Shown here: positions 53,575 through 61,523 of the stretch, piece by piece | Position numbering within the stretch: position 1 is the stretch's first letter | How the letters are laid out: every line of letters begins with the position of its first letter | From: Pseudomonadota bacterium | GTDB taxonomy: Bacteria > Pseudomonadota > Alphaproteobacteria > SP197 | Direction: 5' to 3' | Assembly (NCBI GenBank): GCA_039028155.1 | Contig: JBCCIS010000010.1 | Coordinates: 62,001 to 126,000 of the forward strand | DNA length: 64,000 nt | Translations under genes and position numbers: made by a program | The notes under the pieces: generated by a model | Seen by the model: the letters and a program-made list of their open reading frames with translations, nothing else | Told to the model about the DNA's origin: nothing | Databases searched by the model: none

Positions 53575-54270
53575 ATGAGCAAAACAACCGTTCTCGTGAC
53601 AGGCGCCAACCGCGGCATCGGCGAGGCTTTCGTGCGCCATTATGCGGACGCCGGCTGCCGGGTTCACGCCTGTTGCCGCGCGCCTGATCGCGCGTCGGCG
53701 CTGCGCGACACCGCCAAGACCTGCGATGTCGTGGTGCACCGGCTCGACGTTACCGACATGGCCTCGATCCACGACCTGGCAGCCGCAATCGACGACGAGC
53801 CGATCGACATCCTGATCAACAATGCCGGCATCGCCGGCGCCGAGCCCCAGAGTTTCGGCCACATGGACTATGACGATTGGGCGTTGGTGCTGCGCACCAA
53901 CGTCATCGGTCCCTATCGTGTCGCCGAGGCCCTGGCGGACCGGGTCGCGGCGAGCGACATGAAGCGCATTGCCAACATCTCCAGCGGCATGGCGAGCCTG
54001 GCCGACAATCTGTCCGGTGGCAGTTACGCCTACCGTTCGTCCAAGGCGGCGTTGAACATGGTCGTGGTCAATCTGGCGCGCGACCTTGCCGATCGTGGCA
54101 TATCCGTGATTGCGCTCTGTCCAGGATGGATCGTCACGGACATGGGCGGCCCGGACGCCGAGCTAAGCGCCGATGAGAGCATTGCTGGCATGAGCCGGGT
54201 GATCGCCGGCGCCGACCTCGCGCATTCCGGTCGTTTCTACCATCACACAGGCCCCGAATTCCCCTGGTAG
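53575..54270 (+). CDS. Short-chain dehydrogenase/reductase, C-factor-like (second copy)
   Basis: This 231-residue SDR, a tandem paralogue of the preceding one, has VTGANRGIGEAFVRHYADAG, ILINNAGIAGAE, the catalytic NISSGMASLADN and YRSSKAALNMV. The two share ending residues (FYHHTGPEFPW versus FRRYNGETIPW), so they arose by duplication and then diverged. Starts 6 bp after the first copy. A palindromic repeat follows. Confidence 0.87.
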   Translation: MSKTTVLVTGANRGIGEAFVRHYADAGCRVHACCRAPDRASALRDTAKTCDVVVHRLDVTDMASIHDLAAAIDDEPIDILINNAGIAGAEPQSFGHMDYDDWALVLRTNVIGPYRVAEALADRVAASDMKRIANISSGMASLADNLSGGSYAYRSSKAALNMVVVNLARDLADRGISVIALCPGWIVTDMGGPDAELSADESIAGMSRVIAGADLAHSGRFYHHTGPEFPW

Positions 54271-54292
54271 GGGAGCTGTTTGGTAACAACCG

Positions 54293-54402
54293 ACGCCAGC
54301 CCACTCCCCCACCCGGCCACCTCGCGGATGCTGCCATGGGTGGCCTCGGCGAAAACGCCTCTCGGCGTTTTGCCCCGGAGGTGGGGGAGTGGGCTGGTGA
54401 TG
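54293..54402. repeat. Convergent-gene palindromic repeat (copy 3 of 3)
   Basis: The most symmetrical copy: arms GCCAGCCCACTCCCCCACC and GGTGGGGGAGTGGGCTGG flank the core GGTGGCCTCGGCGAAAACGC and CTCGGCGTTTTGCCCCGGAG. It lies between the SDR stop at 54270 and the DUF4864 stop at 54417, which are convergent, as for the other two copies. Confidence 0.82.
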
Positions 54403-54416
54403 CCGCTAGATCGCAA

Positions 54417-54842
54417 CTACACCTGAACGTCGGGCACCGGGAACAGCGAGCAGCCGTTGATACGCCAGCTGCCGTCAGCCTGTTGCTCCATGGTGTAGAC
54501 GGCCAGGAATGATTCGCCGGTCTGGCCGGTGACGACGACCTCCTGGATGGTCGTTTCACCGATCTTGCGCGGCGCTTCGAAGCTGGCGTCGATCGAGCGG
54601 TAGACGGCGGGGTAGCCAGTCCTGACCATTTCCATGAAGATCTCGACCGACTGGAACTTGTCCTGGATCCCCGGCGCGGCGTAACCGAATGCCTCGTTGC
54701 CGTCGTCGCGCTTGAAGGCGTCAAGTTGGCGTTCGATGACGTCGCGGATCGCCAGGGCGTCGTCGCCGCTGACCTCCTGATCGGCCTGAGCCGGCAAAAC
54801 GACCAAGACGGCCGCGACAAATGAGAGAAGAAGTCGTTTCAT
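54417..54842 (-). CDS. Exported DUF4864 family protein
   Basis: This 141-residue protein has a signal peptide (KRLLLSFVAAVLVVLPAQA) followed by a small alpha/beta domain. Its RDVIERQLDAFKRDDGNEAF, GIQDKFQSVEIFMEMVRTGY and GSWRINGCSLFPVP segments are typical of DUF4864, an NTF2-like fold. Function unknown. The start is the ATG at 54842; an in-frame extension upstream would spoil the signal peptide. Confidence 0.82.
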   Translation of the reverse strand: MKRLLLSFVAAVLVVLPAQADQEVSGDDALAIRDVIERQLDAFKRDDGNEAFGYAAPGIQDKFQSVEIFMEMVRTGYPAVYRSIDASFEAPRKIGETTIQEVVVTGQTGESFLAVYTMEQQADGSWRINGCSLFPVPDVQV

Positions 54843-54937
54843 GATGCCCCTCCGAAGCAGCATGCAGCAGGCGTCACAAGCCGCCCACAACATACCTACG
54901 CAACAGGGACCCGCGCCGATCACCGGCACGTGAACCG

Positions 54938-56083
54938 TCAGCGAACGTAGATGCGCACCTGATTGACGTCGGCATCGCCGGCGGTGACTGCCGAGAGCGT
55001 CAGGCGGTCGGCCGGCAGACCCATTTCCGAGAGCGTGCGCAGAACATCTTCCGCGTTACGCTTCACTGCGCTGCTGTTGAGCGCGACCTCGCCGGCCGAA
55101 CCGGCGGCCGGTGCCACGGCGACCAGATCGAACAGCGCGCCCGGCTTGCGCTCCAGCGCGGCGCTGACGGCCTGATAGAGCGCGTCCTGGTAGGCGACGT
55201 CGTCCTCGGCGAAGCGGATCACGACCAGCGGCTCGCGGGTCGCCAGCGCGACCTCGCTGGTCAGCGCCGCGGGCGCCTGGAGCGTGCCCAACTGATCCAG
55301 CGCCGGTCCATAGAGGCGGCCGCTGTTGATCGCCTGGGCCAGTTGCGTCAGGCGGCGGCGTTCGGCATTGACATAGACGGTCTGGCGTTCGACCAGCGAG
55401 TTCAGATCGTTCAGCGTGCGCTCGACTGTGACGATCGTGCGGTTGTTTTCGTCTTCCAGGACGCCGAGCTGGCGATGGTCTTCCTCGACCGCGCCGGACA
55501 GTCGGAACGTCGCGTCGATGGCGTCGGAGATATAGCTGGTCAGTGCCGCGTTCGAGGCGACCGCGCTGTTCAGCGTGTTGAAGATTGCGACATCGTTGGC
55601 GACCTGATCCAGCTGCGCCTGGGCGGCGTTGTACTGGCTGACCAGCACCGGGTTGCCGGGCGTCGTGCCGATCTGCAGGCGCGCGGTGATCGCGGCGACC
55701 GTCGCGTAGTAGCGCTGGGCGTTCTGCTCGGCGATGACGCGCTGGTTCTCATAGCTGTTGCGGTTCTGGCGCACCGAGGACTTGAGCTGCTCCAGTTCGC
55801 CGGCCAGTTCGCGGACCTTCTGGCCGACGAAGGTGCCGGTGTTGCCGAACGCGGTCTCGTCGATCTGCGTCTCGGTCACGCTGCCCATCGGCTCGACGGT
55901 AATGGTTTCGTCGCTATAGAGAACGACGCTCTCGCCGTCGGCCAGCTCGCCCTGCTGCGCCTCGGTCTCTCCGGCAGGGTCTTCGCCGGTCAGGGTCGGG
56001 AACAGGACGGAGTCGGCGGTCTCGCAACCGGCGAGCAGAAGCACGGCCCCAAAGAGCCCGATCCAACGGTGCGAGAAAGTCAT
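54938..56083 (-). CDS. Predicted lipoprotein with long helical region
   Basis: This 381-residue protein has a lipoprotein signal (FGAVLLLAGCETADS) and an acidic N-terminal region. A long helical, probably coiled-coil segment follows (about residues 80-265), rich in Gln, Asn and Ala, and then a smaller alpha/beta domain (about 285-380: PLVVIRFAEDDVAYQDAL and VKRNAEDVLRTLSEMGLPADRLTLS). The latter resembles the C-terminal part of OmpA-like domains, but the family is not recognised. The start is the ATG at 56083. Confidence 0.65.
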   Translation of the reverse strand: MTFSHRWIGLFGAVLLLAGCETADSVLFPTLTGEDPAGETEAQQGELADGESVVLYSDETITVEPMGSVTETQIDETAFGNTGTFVGQKVRELAGELEQLKSSVRQNRNSYENQRVIAEQNAQRYYATVAAITARLQIGTTPGNPVLVSQYNAAQAQLDQVANDVAIFNTLNSAVASNAALTSYISDAIDATFRLSGAVEEDHRQLGVLEDENNRTIVTVERTLNDLNSLVERQTVYVNAERRRLTQLAQAINSGRLYGPALDQLGTLQAPAALTSEVALATREPLVVIRFAEDDVAYQDALYQAVSAALERKPGALFDLVAVAPAAGSAGEVALNSSAVKRNAEDVLRTLSEMGLPADRLTLSAVTAGDADVNQVRIYVR

Positions 56084-56313
56084 CAGACGCGGCCTATCGC
56101 TTTGACAAGTATGGTAAAAATGCTGATCCCCCCGGATCGGCTCAAACCCCGAATGCCGATCCCCTAATGCGCCGGATACTACGCGACGGCCAATGCGCCT
56201 ACAAGGTTGAATTCCCTGGCATTTCAACCAGTGCTTGGGGCTTGCGGGCGGGCGCTGGTTCGACTAGGTTCCGGCCTCCGGCGAGACGGGCAGGCCGCCC
56301 GCCGCCATGCGGT

Positions 56314-56390
56314 GCACCCCTAGCTCAACTGGATAGAGCACCTGACTACGGATCAGGAGGTTGGGGGTTCGAATCCTCCGGGGTGCGCCA
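56314..56390 (+). tRNA. tRNA-Arg (anticodon ACG)
   Basis: A full cloverleaf is present. Acceptor strands GCACCCC (56314-56320) and GGGGTGC (56380-56386) pair; the anticodon stem CCTGA/TCAGG has loop CTACGGA (anticodon ACG, reading CGU and, if A34 is modified, CGC/CGA); the T-arm loop is TTCGAAT. The 3' CCA is encoded. A T-run (TTTTT) follows immediately. It lies alone between genes of opposite orientation. Confidence 0.95.
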
Positions 56391-56526
56391 TTTTTCAAGA
56401 TCAGTCCGCAACAAGACGTGCTGCCATCGGGGATGTGGGCCCTTTTGGCGCCATCAAAGTTGGGCGCATCGGCCGAAGGTTGGTCATCGGCGTCGGTGAC
56501 TGAACCCGAGCCTTTGGTCATCGGAT

Positions 56527-57123
56527 TTACTCTCGTTCCTCAGCCACGTTGGTGTTGGCGATTGTCTCTTTCAGGGAGTCGCGTTCTTTCTTCGTGGCGC
56601 CTTCATGGGACAAGAGATCTCTTTGGACCTCCTTCAGTTCCGGTCGCGATTCTGCCTTGTCCAGTTCTCCCCCATCCTCATTGTTCAGGCCTGACAGTCG
56701 CCCATTGATTTCCTTCTTCAGCGTGGAGATATCCATCAGGCGGACGGCGATGCAGCGGTTGAGTTCGGCCAAGTCCTCCTGGGCCACGGGGGTGCCGGCG
56801 GTGTTGCAGTCGCGCAACCGCCGGTGCTCAGCCTTGCAATAGTCGAGCGCGTCCTGCATCTGGGCCAGCGACAACCGCAGGACATCATTGGACCATTGGG
56901 CGACCTGCGCCGCCTCATACGGCACGTACGGATCGTATCCCCCGTTTCCGAGTTCCATGACCTCCTCGCCGGACGAGTTATCGACAAGCCCAAGATACGT
57001 ATCATCGGTGGGAAACAAGCCATCGACATCGATCAGGTCGCATTGCTGGGCCCGACCGGCCGTCGGCATGCAAAGCGTCAGAAGTACCGTCAATGTGGCC
57101 ACGCCACCCCATGTTCTAAGCAC
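56527..57123 (-). CDS. Secreted hypothetical protein
   Basis: This 198-residue protein has a signal peptide (GGVATLTVLLTLCMPTAGRAQ) and five cysteines in the mature part (QQCDLIDV, DYCKAEHRR, RDCNTAG, NRCIAV and others), which may pair as disulfides. The C-terminal third is highly charged and helical (DLLSHEGATKKERDSLKETI). No family is recognised. It lies downstream of tRNA-Arg, reading toward it, at the border of the accessory region. Confidence 0.6.
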   Translation of the reverse strand: MLRTWGGVATLTVLLTLCMPTAGRAQQCDLIDVDGLFPTDDTYLGLVDNSSGEEVMELGNGGYDPYVPYEAAQVAQWSNDVLRLSLAQMQDALDYCKAEHRRLRDCNTAGTPVAQEDLAELNRCIAVRLMDISTLKKEINGRLSGLNNEDGGELDKAESRPELKEVQRDLLSHEGATKKERDSLKETIANTNVAEERE

Positions 57124-57188
57124 TACGTCATCTCCGTTTTTCAGGTGTCAGCATAGCTCTCTTGGCGAGAACGCCAAAGCCGACCTGC

Positions 57189-57326
57189 GACGCCGCCGGC
57201 CTGGGCGTGTTGCTCGGCGGGCAGGGTGTGCAGCATGGCCTTGCGCGACGGTCCGAACATGGCCGGCGCGAAGCAACTGATGACGAGCAGCGCGGGGAGC
57301 ATGACCCAATAGCTTGGGATATCCGC
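57189..57326 (-). pseudogene. Exact 138-bp duplicate fragment of the MFS gene at 59722
   Basis: Every base from 57189 to 57326 matches 59872-60009 inside the MFS gene, with no similarity on either side. In the MFS frame it encodes the DIPSYWVMLPALLVISCFAP region and following residues, so it is a stranded internal piece without start or stop. Perfect identity suggests a recent event. It lies in the 290-bp gap between two genes, the rest of which holds no recognised feature. Confidence 0.85.
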
Positions 57327-57413
57327 CCTCGATCACCGCCCATTGTGATCGCAGGGATGCAATCCAATCACGGAAAGACCGTCGTGTTCCGGCGCATCAT
57401 TGGCAACTCATTG

Positions 57414-59009
57414 CTAACGTCTCGGTTGGGTCAGCTCGGCCGCGCTATGCACGGGCGGTACCGGACCACGCAGCAACCACAGAGCAAGCAACGTTCCGGC
57501 AATCGCGCCGGCAGCGGCGACCAGCATCGTGCTGTCGAAGGCATTGTCCTGCAGGTCCCGCAGTGCTGTTGACAGGGCGGTTCCAGCTTCCGGGGTCAGT
57601 CCTGCAATCAGTTCTTGTATCTGGCTTGGTGTGCCATGCGTCAAAGCGTTTGCCAGGTGCTCGTGTTGGGTGGACCCATCTGGTAGGGCGGCAACAACAC
57701 CCGACAGACCGGTACGTATCGCAATGGCCGATGCTAGGCCGCCGAGGACGGCGCCGAGAGTCCCGCCGAAGTAAAAGAAGGTGTTGATAACACCCGAACC
57801 CTCACCAACGTGTTCCTCTGGCAAAAGCCGAAGCCCGAGTCGTGGAAGCAGCGAGTAACACATTCCGGCGCCAACCCCGACAATGACCAGTTTCCACCAT
57901 AGGTCAGCGAAGCTTGTCGAATTGGATGTTAGGGCCAGCAGCAGAAAGCCAATGGTCATTGCCGCCATGCCAAAACCCAAAGGCCATTGAAAACTGTAGG
58001 GCGCGAGAAAGCGGGGCGCAGCGAGCGAGACGATAAACATGCTGACGCTTAGCGGCAAAACGGCAAGACCGGCTTCAATTGCCGAGTAGCCGGCGGCATC
58101 TGGTGATTGAATGAAGACGTTGAAGAACACGAAGAAACAAAACAGGCTGAACCCGGCCAGGAACATGCCCAATGCCGACATCAGATAACGCGGTTGACCG
58201 AAGTAACGCAGTTCGACAAGCGGGCTTTTGTTTCGGCGAGACGTGACCACCAGCGCAACAAGGGCAACCGCAGATACGACCAACGGCAGCAAGGTCATCC
58301 AACTACCCCAGCCAAGACTCTTGCTGTTGCTGAGAGAAAAAGAAAGAGGACCCAGAAGCAGTATCAGAGCCAATGCGCTTGCATAATCAAACTTTGCCCC
58401 TGCCGTGCGCGTGTCAGGAACGTATTTCTGCCTTCTGACACGCAGTCCAATGACAAAGGCGATGGACAGAAGGACAATGTCGGTCGCAAAGACGCCACGC
58501 CAGCTCAAATAGTTCGCAAACGCACCACCCACAATCGGACCAATACTTATGGCGAGCCCGACCACGGCTCCCCAAAAGCCCATTACTGCCGCACGCTGCT
58601 CTTCCGGGGTTGCGGCATTCAAAACGACAAGGGAAGTTCCCAAGAGGGCGGCCGCCCCAACACCCTGCACACAGCGCCCTGCAAGCAGCAATGTTGCATC
58701 TTGCGAGAACAGGACTATTGCTGAACCAAGGACAAAGACAGCCATGCCAAACAAGAAGACGTCCATCTTGCCCGTGATGTCACCAAGGCGGCTCAGGATC
58801 GAAACCAGTGTGGCGCCAGTCACGGTATAGATAGCCAGGACCCATTGGAGCTCGGTCGGAGTCAGATCAAAATCTGCCTTTAGATTTGGCATAATCGTTG
58901 TGACGGCCGTCGTATTGAACCCCACTACCATCATGCAGATCGCGGTCATGGTCAGAACCACGCGAACGCCGCTCGTTTCCGATGTTTCAGGATTCTTTGC
59001 AGAAGACAT
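57414..59009 (-). CDS. EmrB/QacA-type 14-TM MFS exporter
   Basis: This about 531-residue DHA2-family exporter has 14 predicted helices, motif A-like SRLGDITGKMDVFLFG, RCVQGVGAAAL and motif C-like SIGPIVGGAFANYLSWRGVF. The base composition looks less GC-rich than its neighbours (many CTTGT, AATTG-type words), and it is not close to the two MFS genes downstream, so acquisition from elsewhere is likely. The start at ATG 59009 is preferred; an upstream in-frame ATG at 59111 gives a 34-residue polar extension. No TetR-type regulator is adjacent. Confidence 0.85.
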   Translation of the reverse strand: MSSAKNPETSETSGVRVVLTMTAICMMVVGFNTTAVTTIMPNLKADFDLTPTELQWVLAIYTVTGATLVSILSRLGDITGKMDVFLFGMAVFVLGSAIVLFSQDATLLLAGRCVQGVGAAALLGTSLVVLNAATPEEQRAAVMGFWGAVVGLAISIGPIVGGAFANYLSWRGVFATDIVLLSIAFVIGLRVRRQKYVPDTRTAGAKFDYASALALILLLGPLSFSLSNSKSLGWGSWMTLLPLVVSAVALVALVVTSRRNKSPLVELRYFGQPRYLMSALGMFLAGFSLFCFFVFFNVFIQSPDAAGYSAIEAGLAVLPLSVSMFIVSLAAPRFLAPYSFQWPLGFGMAAMTIGFLLLALTSNSTSFADLWWKLVIVGVGAGMCYSLLPRLGLRLLPEEHVGEGSGVINTFFYFGGTLGAVLGGLASAIAIRTGLSGVVAALPDGSTQHEHLANALTHGTPSQIQELIAGLTPEAGTALSTALRDLQDNAFDSTMLVAAAGAIAGTLLALWLLRGPVPPVHSAAELTQPRR

Positions 59010-59159
59010 CTGTTTGGTTCGACTCCGTTTTACCTGCCTCCCCAAAACGGGACCGTTTTGAGCTGCAGTTTTCTGTTTATGATCCTGATTGTGGAGTAAG
59101 GAGGATTCCAACGCTCTTGGAAGCTTTGGATTTCGCCATCCTCGTATCCATCCAAATCA

Positions 59160-59659
59160 ATGGGGTTCACCTTACCAACATGTCCGGATCTCCGGGACCA
59201 CTTCACTTTCGATAGTTCAATTGATTTGCGACTAATGCAACCTCGCGCAGCATTGGATCTTGGAGAGGTTGATGCATCTGATTTTGATCAGGAACGGCGA
59301 GATCAGGCATCAGAAATGGTGTGGGGTGATTTGATCGGAAGTGTTCCCAAAACAGCGGATTTCGTCGTTGCTGGCGGTGATGCGGCATTCAAAAGTACTC
59401 TCGTAGATCAAAATGTCTTGTCAGGTCGCATCGACGGTTCACGCTTGGGCGTCAGCGATCGCTACCAAGATCTCGCACTCATTTGCGCGATGTCTGACCT
59501 TTGGGGACCCCATTGGAAGAACACCTCCTGCGGGTACATGGTATGCACCTGCTGGACTGGTTCCGACTACTGGGCAGTCCCTTGCATGTGCGCGCTGCAC
59601 CATCACCGGTCAGCAACAGAGCCAAACTGTATAGCTCCTTGTTGAGGTGCGTGACCTGA
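59160..59659 (+). pseudogene. Decayed APH(3')-type aminoglycoside phosphotransferase remnant
   Basis: The frame from 59160 encodes segments resembling the C-terminal half of APH(3'): CPDLRDHFTFDSSIDLRL, EVDASDFDQERRD, ADFVVAGGDAAFKSTLV and RIDGSRLGVSDRYQDLAL. In active enzymes the last two read VVTHGDxCLPN and IDxGRLGVADRYQD. The HGD His and the PN Asn are lost. Near 59510 the match moves to another frame (EEHLLRVHGM...NRAKLYSSLLRCVT), as expected for a frameshift. The N-terminal half is not recognisable. GC is lower than the surroundings. Confidence 0.62.
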
Positions 59660-59721
59660 CGGCACGAAGCCGTGCTCGAGGGATAGGCCGTCCGGATCGT
59701 CGCCATGCCTTGCGGCGGGCC

Positions 59722-61062
59722 TCAATCCAGCCACCGATAGGCCGTGAAGCACAGCGCTGCCAGGATGATCGCCATGAGTGCGAAGATCGGCCAGGTGAGG
59801 CCGGTCATGGAGAGCAGGACGCTACCGATGCTGATCGCGAGCGTGCTGCCGAGCATTTGCGCGGTCACGCTGACGCCGCCGGCCTGGGCGTGTTGCTCGG
59901 CGGGCAGGGTGTGCAGCATGGCCTTGCGCGACGGTCCGAACATGGCCGGCGCGAAGCAACTGATGACGAGCAGCGCGGGGAGCATGACCCAATAGCTTGG
60001 GATATCCGCGCCGAGCGCCAGCCAGGCGGTCGAGATGCCGATCGCCGCGATGCCAGAGAGCATGACGCGACGCGCGCCGAACCGGTCCGCGTAGCGTCCG
60101 ACAAGCACCGTTGACAACGGCAGCAGGGCGACGGCGGGCAATAGCGCGAGGCCGGCATAGAGCGGTGAGAAGCCCAGGCCGTCGCGTAAGAAAAGCGCGA
60201 GGTAAATCGAGGTGCCGACGCGCCGGTACTGCGCCATCGCGAGCGTCATTAGGGAGACTGCCGCCGCCTTGTCGCGGAAGAGTGTGAGGTCGATCAGCGG
60301 CGCGCGCGATTTCAGTTCGACAACGACAAAACAAACACCCGCCACGACCGCGACGGCAATGAGACAGATGATGGTGGGCGAAAGCCATCCCCATGACGGC
60401 CCCTGCATCAGCGCGATCGACAACGCCGCCACGGAGAGTGTCAGGGTGAGCGTGCCGGCCGGGTCGAGCCGAAGTGGCTTGCGCGCATAGGGCGCCGTGC
60501 CTTGCGGCAAACGCAAACCCACGAGGCAGAGCAGCGCAATGGGCACGGTGATCCAGAAGACCCAGCGCCACGAGAGATATTCGGTCAGCAGGCCGCCGGC
60601 GATCGGGCCGATCAGAATGAGCACCGTCACCAGCGAAGAGAAGATACCGAACGCGCGCCCGCGCTCGTTATCGGCGAACACCCTTCCGATCAGGACGACG
60701 GAGAGGGTGAAGATAAGCGCCGAGCCGATGCCCTGCACGGCCCGGATGGCGATCAGCCAGCCGATGGTGGGTGCGAAACCCGCGGCCACCGAGGTGACCA
60801 GGAAGATCACGATGCCAAGGCGCCACAGACGCTCGGGCGGCACAATGTCGGCCAGCCTGCCGCAGGCGGCGACCAGACTGGCCATGACCACCAGGTAGGC
60901 GTTGACCACCCAGTGGGTGGCGGCCGGCGTGGTCTGAAAGTCCTCGCGCAGCGTCGGCAGGACGACGCCCAGCGAGGTCTCGTCGAACGCGGTGAGCCCG
61001 GCCGAGAGGCCGATCAGCGCGACAAACACCACCTTGTTGGCGGCAAGGCGCGCGTCGCTCAT
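59722..61062 (-). CDS. MFS transporter, DHA2-like
   Basis: This 446-residue MFS protein has about 12-14 predicted helices with LDEx-type TM1 (TAFDETSLGVVLPTLREDF), motif A region GRLADIVPPERL, RAVQGIGSALIFTLS and motif C GPIAGGLLTEYLSWRWVFW. It is homologous to the MFS at 61520. An internal 138 bp (59872-60009) is duplicated exactly at 57189. Its start lies 35 bp downstream of the SnoaL-like gene, so both may share transcription from the 62-63 kb side. Confidence 0.87.
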   Translation of the reverse strand: MSDARLAANKVVFVALIGLSAGLTAFDETSLGVVLPTLREDFQTTPAATHWVVNAYLVVMASLVAACGRLADIVPPERLWRLGIVIFLVTSVAAGFAPTIGWLIAIRAVQGIGSALIFTLSVVLIGRVFADNERGRAFGIFSSLVTVLILIGPIAGGLLTEYLSWRWVFWITVPIALLCLVGLRLPQGTAPYARKPLRLDPAGTLTLTLSVAALSIALMQGPSWGWLSPTIICLIAVAVVAGVCFVVVELKSRAPLIDLTLFRDKAAAVSLMTLAMAQYRRVGTSIYLALFLRDGLGFSPLYAGLALLPAVALLPLSTVLVGRYADRFGARRVMLSGIAAIGISTAWLALGADIPSYWVMLPALLVISCFAPAMFGPSRKAMLHTLPAEQHAQAGGVSVTAQMLGSTLAISIGSVLLSMTGLTWPIFALMAIILAALCFTAYRWLD

Positions 61063-61097
61063 CGTGGCGGCGGAACTGGCGGGTCCGAGGACATCGT

Positions 61098-61523
61098 TCA
61101 GGAGGTCAAACCGCGCAGTGTCTCGATCAACGCAGGCGATGTATCGGTGTGGTGATGCACCATCTTCCAGCCGTCGTCCCGGCGGCGGTAAACGTTCGTC
61201 ACGCGATACTCGACCGGCACCCGTTGGCCGGCGAGTTCGAGGTGGCCGCGTTCGACGCCGACCTCATACGCCATGTCACCGCCGACCTCGATTATCTGAT
61301 CGTGGATCGTGTTGTCGCCGCCGGTCGCGCGTGCCGCGATCATCGCGAAGGCGTCGCGCACGGCCTGCCAGCCGACCTCGCGCCCGCCGAACGGGCGTAA
61401 GCTCGTCACGGTCGGCCCGTGGTCCCAGACGGCGGCCATCGGGCCACTATCGCCGTTGAACAGGCTGTTGAGGGCCGCATAGAACTGGCGGGACGCTTCG
61501 CGAACTTCGTCTTCGGCTGTCAC
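61098..61523 (-). CDS. SnoaL/NTF2-like protein (DUF4440 type)
   Basis: This 141-residue NTF2-fold protein begins TAEDEVREASRQFYAALN and contains VWDHGPTVTSLRPFGGREVG and YRVTNVYRRRDDGWKMVHHH. The latter is typical of ketosteroid isomerase-like DUF4440/SnoaL_3 proteins. Start GTG at 61523 is preceded by AGGAGG 7 nt away and overlaps the upstream MFS stop by 4 bp (GTGA), so it is translationally coupled to it. Enzymatic role unknown. Confidence 0.83.
   Translation of the reverse strand: MTAEDEVREASRQFYAALNSLFNGDSGPMAAVWDHGPTVTSLRPFGGREVGWQAVRDAFAMIAARATGGDNTIHDQIIEVGGDMAYEVGVERGHLELAGQRVPVEYRVTNVYRRRDDGWKMVHHHTDTSPALIETLRGLTS

Noticed and set aside
56314-60009. tRNA-Arg as the attachment site of an integrative element covering 56.5-60 kb
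   Set aside because: No integrase gene is present and I found no second copy of the tRNA 3' end downstream. The 138-bp direct repeat does not involve the tRNA.
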